Source: DASVRZ01 sp038228695 (lineage in GTDB: Bacteria; Verrucomicrobiota; Verrucomicrobiia; Chthoniobacterales; DASVRZ01). Taken from it: a stretch of 19,345 nucleotides of DNA. Location of the stretch: assembly GCA_038228695.1 (NCBI GenBank), contig JBBRPA010000057.1, positions 1-19,345 on the forward strand, in the 5' to 3' direction. Positions 15,012 through 19,345 of the stretch are shown here, piece by piece. Position 1 is the stretch's first letter. Each line of letters starts with the position of its first letter. The notes beneath the pieces are model-generated. The model ran no database searches. It was not told where the DNA came from and worked only from the letters and a program-made list of their open reading frames with translations. A program made the position numbers and the translations under genes.

Positions 15012-15035
15012 GGTGACGAAAAATTCGGGAGCGTG

Positions 15036-15064
15036 TAGATAAACTCGCGTCGGCGCGCTTGCAA
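15036..15064 (-). promoter_or_regulatory. Candidate promoter for tRNA-Lys
   Basis: On the minus strand TTGCAA (15064-15059) and TATCTA (15041-15036) are separated by 17 nt. Transcription would start near 15029, about 18 nt before the mature tRNA 5' end. Confidence 0.45.
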
Positions 15065-15177
15065 GTGAAAACCCGCAAAAAATGTCGTGCGACCGCGTTT
15101 CCATCGGGTTTGACTTTTTTTCCCGGTCTGAGTGAATAGGAACAGGTCGGGTCGAGTCCCTTCCGTTCTCTTTCGAA

Positions 15178-16935
15178 ATGTCCATTTATCGCCGCACATT
15201 TGTCTATTTTCGTCCGTTTCTTCTACAGACGACGCTGGCTCTCGCCCTTGCCCTGCTCGGCATCGGGATCAATCTCGCCAAGCCGTGGCCACTCGGTGCG
15301 ATGATCGACAGTGTGGTGTTGGAGAAGAAAGTCGTTCCGTGGATTGCGGCGATGCCGAAGATGGAGGCGGTCCTGATTTTTTGTGGGGTGATGATTGGAT
15401 TGCACCTGCTGGCCGGGGTGGTCGGATTGGCGACCAATTATATTTTCGTGAAAGTCGGGCTGGAGGGTTTGCTGAAATTGCGGACGGAGCTTTACGCTTA
15501 TCTCCAAGTGTTGCCGCTCAAATATCACGATGCGAAGCGGAGCAGCGATTCGAGTTTTCGCGTGGCCTACGATTCGCAGGCGATCCAGACGATTTACAAT
15601 AAGGGCTTCACGAACATTTTCTCCTCAGGCCTAATGTTAGTCGGAACGTTTGTCATCATGGTGCGGATGGACTGGCAGCTCACCTTGATTTCGCTGGCGA
15701 TCCTGCCTTTCATCGCGTGGGCCATCCGCCATTACGGGGCGAAAATCCGCGATCAATCGACGACCATTCAGGAGTCGGACAGCGACGTGCTGGCATTGGT
15801 GCAAGAGGGGTTGTCGTCGATTAAAATGGTGCACGCGTTTGGTCGTGAAGATTGGGAAGTGGGGCAATTCCGGAACAAGGCGCGCCGCAGTCTCGAAGCT
15901 AACATGGTAATGACAAAGACTAACATGATGAGTGCGCTAGTTGTGGGAACGCTGGTCGCGGCGGGAACGGCAGCGATGTATTTCGTGGGCTTTCGTCATG
16001 TCCTCGACGGATCGTTGCGCTTGGGGCAACTAACCGTTTTTGCCTCCTATCTAGTCATGCTCTACCAGCCGATCCAGGATCTAACTTACACCGCTTGGGC
16101 ATTGGAAGGAGCGACCGCAGGAGCCAAGCGCTGCTTCGAAGTGCTAGATCGTCCGGATGAGGTCAGCGACGCGCCGGATGCGGTGGCGTGGGATGGCCAG
16201 ATTCGCGAGATTGCTTATCGTGAGGTGAAGTTCGGGTATGCGCCCGAGCGCCCGATTTTGAAAGGGATCAATCTAACCATTGGGGCTGGAGAGACGGTCG
16301 CTTTCGTCGGAGGAACTGGCGCGGGGAAGAGTACACTATTGAGTCTGGTGCCACGCTTTTACGATCCCGATGCCGGCGAAATGTTAATCAACGGAAAGAA
16401 CCTTCGCGAATTCACTAAACGATCGATCCGCTCGCAGATCAGCCTGGTGCTCCAAGACACGCTGCTTTTTTCCACGACTATCCGCGAGAACATTGCCTAC
16501 GGACGTCCCGACGCGACAGAGGAGGAAATCGAAGAGGCTGCGCGGCGGGCGCAGGCGCACGAATTTATCAGCGCGTTGCCTGAAGGCTACGGGAGCCAGG
16601 TAGGGGAACGCGGAGGGCATCTCTCCGTCGGTCAACGACAGCGCATCGGCATCGCGCGGGCTTTCCTAAAAAACTCTCCCGTGCTTTTGCTCGATGAACC
16701 GACCTCGGCGCTCGACCCGTCCACGGAGCACGCGATCATGGGCACGATCTACGAATTAATGCGAGGCCGGACGACGCTGATCGTGACGCACCGGCTCTCG
16801 ACGATTCATGGGGTGGACCGGATTGTTGTCCTCAAGGATGGTCTGATCGCTGAGCAGGGGACTGGTGAGGAATTGCTAGCCAAAAAGGGGGTTTACGCGC
16901 AACTCTACCAGTCGGCGGATTACGCCGGAACCTAA
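15178..16935 (+). CDS. ABC transporter, fused permease/ATPase (MsbA-like exporter)
   Basis: The 585-residue protein is a half-transporter that would act as a dimer in the inner membrane. Residues 1-320 hold about six transmembrane helices. The ATPase follows: Walker A GGTGAGKST (about 378), Q-loop in SLVLQDT, signature LSVGQRQ (about 482), Walker B VLLLDEP (502-508) and the H-loop in VTHRLST. This layout is typical of MsbA and other lipid, glycan or peptide exporters. The following acyltransferase and glycosyltransferase-like genes suggest the cargo is a lipid-linked glycan (inference). The gap to the next gene is 26 nt. Confidence 0.92.
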   Translation: MSIYRRTFVYFRPFLLQTTLALALALLGIGINLAKPWPLGAMIDSVVLEKKVVPWIAAMPKMEAVLIFCGVMIGLHLLAGVVGLATNYIFVKVGLEGLLKLRTELYAYLQVLPLKYHDAKRSSDSSFRVAYDSQAIQTIYNKGFTNIFSSGLMLVGTFVIMVRMDWQLTLISLAILPFIAWAIRHYGAKIRDQSTTIQESDSDVLALVQEGLSSIKMVHAFGREDWEVGQFRNKARRSLEANMVMTKTNMMSALVVGTLVAAGTAAMYFVGFRHVLDGSLRLGQLTVFASYLVMLYQPIQDLTYTAWALEGATAGAKRCFEVLDRPDEVSDAPDAVAWDGQIREIAYREVKFGYAPERPILKGINLTIGAGETVAFVGGTGAGKSTLLSLVPRFYDPDAGEMLINGKNLREFTKRSIRSQISLVLQDTLLFSTTIRENIAYGRPDATEEEIEEAARRAQAHEFISALPEGYGSQVGERGGHLSVGQRQRIGIARAFLKNSPVLLLDEPTSALDPSTEHAIMGTIYELMRGRTTLIVTHRLSTIHGVDRIVVLKDGLIAEQGTGEELLAKKGVYAQLYQSADYAGT

Positions 16936-16961
16936 CCATTGCCACAGAATTCACCAACGCC

Positions 16962-17543
16962 ATGAACATTCTTCCCAACCGCCACGTTGACCAGGATTGG
17001 TATGACAAACCGATCCCTCCTAACATTGCTCTCGGTGAACGTCTCTACGTCGAGACTGCGCAAGTTTTCCGTCATTTCAAGGGAAAAGAGGATCCCGCGC
17101 TCGTCATTGGGAACGATGTTTCCATCTATGCCGGGTGCGCTTTTGCGATCGGACCGAAAGGCCATTGCACCATCGGGGAATTCACTCTCATGAATGGTGC
17201 GTTGGTCATGGCCGAGGAGGAAATTACCATCGGGAAACATTGCCTGATTAGCTGGAACGTTGGCTTGGCCGACAGCGATTTTCACCCGATCGAACCTGCG
17301 TTGCGGATGCAGGACACCTTCGCCCTAGCGCCATATCATCCTAACAAACCGGAGCGTCCGAAGATCGAAACCAAGCCGATTCATATCGGGGACAATGTTT
17401 GGATCGGAATGAACGCGGTCGTGCTCAAGGGAGTAACGATCGGTGACAACTCCATCGTCGCCGCCGGATCGATCGTGACCAAGGATGTGCCGCCGAATGT
17501 AATCGTTGCGGGTAACCCGGCAAAAATCGTCAAAGAACTATGA
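16962..17543 (+). CDS. Hexapeptide-repeat (left-handed beta-helix) acyltransferase
   Basis: The 193-residue protein has repeated hexapeptide turns in two blocks: IGNDVSIYAGCAFAIG through ITIGKHCLIS, and IHIGDNVWIGMNAVVLKGV through NSIVAAGSIV. It ends with VIVAGNPAKIV, the usual finish of the maltose/galactoside O-acetyltransferase group. It probably transfers an acetyl or other acyl group to a sugar; the acceptor is unknown. Its stop overlaps the start of the next gene (ATGA at 17540), indicating coupled expression. Confidence 0.87.
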   Translation: MNILPNRHVDQDWYDKPIPPNIALGERLYVETAQVFRHFKGKEDPALVIGNDVSIYAGCAFAIGPKGHCTIGEFTLMNGALVMAEEEITIGKHCLISWNVGLADSDFHPIEPALRMQDTFALAPYHPNKPERPKIETKPIHIGDNVWIGMNAVVLKGVTIGDNSIVAAGSIVTKDVPPNVIVAGNPAKIVKEL

Positions 17544-18718
17544 GCCGAAAAAAAATTATCGTGATGGGATTCATGGGCAACTGTCCCATCGCCGGAGTCA
17601 TCTGGCAGCACATCCATTACATCGTCGGTCTGCAGGAGTTGGGGCACGAAGTTTATTACATCGAGGATTCCGCGCGCATTCCGTATAACCCGGTGACGTT
17701 TCAGACCGATGGCGACACGACTTATGCGGGCGAGGTTTTGGATGCGCTGGCCAAGCGATATGGGTTCGACGGACGCTGGTCTTTTTGTCCGCGCTACCAA
17801 AACGATCCCGCTGCGGGAACACTAGGACTTTCACTGGCTCGGATTCGCGAACTGTATCGCGAGGCCGATGCCATTCTGAACGTGTGCGGATCGCAGGAAT
17901 TCAATGAGGACCTGCTGCAGAGCGAGCGAATTCTGTATGTGGAAAGTGACCCCGGGGTGGAGCAGATCAAGGTCGATCAAGGCAACCAAGGCACGCTCGA
18001 TTATTTAAACCGCCACCATGCGTTGTTTACGTTTGGCGAGAATATTGGAGCGCCGGAGTTTCCCGTGCCGCTGCACGGATTGAAGTGGCTGCCCACGCGG
18101 CAACCGGTCGTAACCAGTCTGTGGCATACCGAAGGATATCCGGCCGAAGGAGCGGTCTTTACTTCGATTGCTAATTGGTCCACCAGCGGAAAAAAAGACA
18201 TTCAATGGAAAGGCGAAAATTACCTCTGGAGCAAATCACTCGAGTTCATCAAATTTTCGCCTGCGCCGGTCGCTAGTGGGGAATCATTCCAACTCGCCAC
18301 CGACATCAAAAACGAAGAAGAGCGCGAGTTGTTTCTCAGTCAGGACTGGTCGCTAGTATTGCCGCATCTGCTCAGTTCCGATTACGATTCCTACGTCCGC
18401 TACATCCAAGCTAGCAAAGGTGAGTTTACGGTCGCTAAAGATCAATACGTCCGTCTAAACGCCGGCTGGTTCAGCGATCGCACGGCGTGTTATCTCGCCA
18501 GCGGGCGTCCGGCCATCACTCAGGAGACGGGCTTCACCAAGCATTACGGAAATACCGGTGGATTGTTTGCGTATTCGACGATCGCCGAAATCGTGGAGGC
18601 AGTGCGCGAGATCAATTCCGATTACAAAAAACACTGTCGCTTGGCTTACGAACTGGCCTGCGAAGTCTTTGAGGCCCGCAAAGTTCTCGCCTCCTTGCTC
18701 GACCGGGCCGGGATTTAG
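17540..18718 (+). CDS. Glycosyltransferase-like protein (GT-B type, uncharacterised)
   Basis: The 392-residue protein opens with a Rossmann-like strand and turn, KKIIVMGFMGNCPIAG, and HIHYIVGLQELGHEVYYIED, typical of a GT-B N-terminal domain. The C-terminal half has YLASGRPAITQETGF and GGLFAYSTIAEIVEAV, the pattern seen in glycosyltransferase-like proteins where an acidic residue and a GRP loop bind the sugar nucleotide. No family-specific donor can be named. It overlaps the acyltransferase gene by four bases and probably belongs to the same glycan operon as the exporter. Confidence 0.7.
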   Translation: MSRKKIIVMGFMGNCPIAGVIWQHIHYIVGLQELGHEVYYIEDSARIPYNPVTFQTDGDTTYAGEVLDALAKRYGFDGRWSFCPRYQNDPAAGTLGLSLARIRELYREADAILNVCGSQEFNEDLLQSERILYVESDPGVEQIKVDQGNQGTLDYLNRHHALFTFGENIGAPEFPVPLHGLKWLPTRQPVVTSLWHTEGYPAEGAVFTSIANWSTSGKKDIQWKGENYLWSKSLEFIKFSPAPVASGESFQLATDIKNEEERELFLSQDWSLVLPHLLSSDYDSYVRYIQASKGEFTVAKDQYVRLNAGWFSDRTACYLASGRPAITQETGFTKHYGNTGGLFAYSTIAEIVEAVREINSDYKKHCRLAYELACEVFEARKVLASLLDRAGI

Positions 18719-18745
18719 TTGACGGAAAGCTGGAAAGCTGGGTTT

Positions 18746-18928
18746 GTGAAAATGACTTTTGATTTTCCTGAGGATTTGCTCAAAGAAGTCAAAATCCGGG
18801 CCGTTCAGGAAGGTAAAACCTTCAAGACCCTGATGGCGGAGTTATTGGACCAGGGCTTGGATATTTTGGAACTCGAACGCCTCGCGCAGATTGAAAAAGC
18901 ATCTCAGCCTGATGAAGACAACGATTGA
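18746..18928 (+). CDS. Antitoxin-like ribbon-helix-helix protein
   Basis: The short acidic-tailed protein has an RHH-type pattern: MTFDFPEDLLKEVKIRAVQEG followed by a second helix KTLMAELLDQGLDIL. It is about 60 residues; GTG 18746 gives MKMTFDF and ATG 18752 gives MTFDF. It overlaps the next antitoxin-like gene by 17 nt. Such proteins usually repress their own operon and neutralise a VapC-type toxin. Confidence 0.65.
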   Translation: MKMTFDFPEDLLKEVKIRAVQEGKTFKTLMAELLDQGLDILELERLAQIEKASQPDEDND

Positions 18929-19181
18929 TTTACCGCCGGGTCTGGCTAGGAAACTGAAAATTCGAGGCATTACCCAAAGCCAAAAAATCAACGTCATGGC
19001 ACTTAAAGCATTAACTGCCTCGCTCCACATCGTCTCACAAAAATTTCCTGTTGGCCGTCGGGTTAAGCTGCCTTTGATTCAATGTCGTCACTCCGCGATT
19101 TCTGCCGAGGAATTGACCCCAGAACGTGTGAGCGAAATTCTTTTGGAGCAGGAAATGGAATCGATAAATAATGCTGCTTGA
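18912..19181 (+). CDS. VapB-like antitoxin
   Basis: From ATG 18912 (MKTTIDLPPGLARKLK) the protein has 89 residues: an N-terminal DNA-binding-like part and a C-terminal part GRRVKLPLIQCRHSA then AEELTPERVSEILLEQEME. The latter matches the region of VapB antitoxins that precedes a PIN-domain toxin. Its last 11 nt overlap the start of the vapC remnant at 19171, the coupling typical of vapBC operons. Confidence 0.7.
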   Translation: MKTTIDLPPGLARKLKIRGITQSQKINVMALKALTASLHIVSQKFPVGRRVKLPLIQCRHSAISAEELTPERVSEILLEQEMESINNAA

Positions 19182-19245
19182 TGTGAACATTTGGCTGGCT
19201 CTAAGTAAGCGTCACACGGAGTGCCTCTATCGGCCGGGATCATAA
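19171..19245 (+). pseudogene. VapC (PIN-domain) toxin remnant, N-terminus only
   Basis: ATG 19171 begins MLLDVNIWLALSKRHTEC, the first strand of a PIN-domain ribonuclease with the first metal-binding aspartate (D4). After that the frame reads six unrelated codons and stops at 19245. An imperfect inverted repeat begins at 19241. The rest of the toxin is not found in any frame before the window ends, so the toxin appears truncated. Confidence 0.65.
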
Positions 19246-19277
19246 GTGTCATAAGGTTTGTCGCTATGACATCTATG
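19241..19277. repeat. Imperfect inverted repeat at the vapC break
   Basis: Arms CATAAGTGTCATA (19241-19253) and TATGACATCTATG (19265-19277) pair at 11 of 13 positions around an 11-nt loop. The element begins within a few bases of where vapC coding similarity ends. Nothing recognisable follows to the end of the window. Confidence 0.5.
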
Positions 19278-19345
19278 ACTGGGTTGGGAACTGGCAGTGA
19301 GTTGCTAAGAATGGATACGTTGGGTCGGGTGCGAACGAGTCGCGC

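Overview
The window looks like a chromosomal segment from a member of the Verrucomicrobiota (inference). The evidence is the mix of features: two PEP-CTERM sorting proteins, a secreted protein with tandem SUMF1/FGE-type domains, a REP-associated tyrosine transposase (RAYT) with palindromic repeats, GC-rich codon use, and almost no Shine-Dalgarno sequences before otherwise clear genes. No rRNA, phage block, integrase or CRISPR array is visible.

Layout. 1-1502: the tail of an unidentified, possibly transposase, gene, then a minus-strand pair, a PEP-CTERM protein followed by a PKHD-type Fe(II)/2-oxoglutarate hydroxylase. 1600-2760: a gene graveyard holding a 5'-truncated unknown gene, a frameshifted RAYT gene, three copies of a bipartite palindromic repeat, and the displaced 3' end of a lolC/lolE-type gene. 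2893-4868: a secreted tandem-SUMF1 protein broken by a single-base frameshift. 4939-9012, minus strand: two FeoA proteins and FeoB (ferrous iron uptake), then a LolC/LolE-family permease and a short ribbon-helix-helix protein. 9252-9968: a second PEP-CTERM protein. 9997-12137: a D-lactate dehydrogenase coupled to a MOSC-domain protein, divergent from mobA (molybdenum cofactor). 12397-14839: a VanZ-like membrane protein overlapping ligA (NAD+-dependent DNA ligase). 14940-15011: tRNA-Lys(UUU). 15178-18718: an ABC exporter, a hexapeptide acyltransferase and a glycosyltransferase-like protein, probably one surface-glycan operon. 18746-19245: two overlapping antitoxin-like genes and a vapC toxin cut off after about 18 codons.

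How the genes work together. feoA-feoA-feoB is an iron(II) import operon. The MOSC protein and MobA share a molybdenum-cofactor theme, with start codons only 9 nt apart. The ABC/acyltransferase/glycosyltransferase run suggests building and exporting an acylated surface glycan or lipid.

Most unusual points. (1) A 95-bp perfect direct repeat flanks the SUMF1 and RHH segment. It carries two copies of the lolC/E 3' end whose last codons encode the same residues with different codons, the pattern expected of an insertion or recombination that rebuilds the gene end. (2) A repeat family with a fixed design, a 20-bp palindrome, exactly 23 nt, then a 20-nt second motif, is present three times around the dead RAYT gene.
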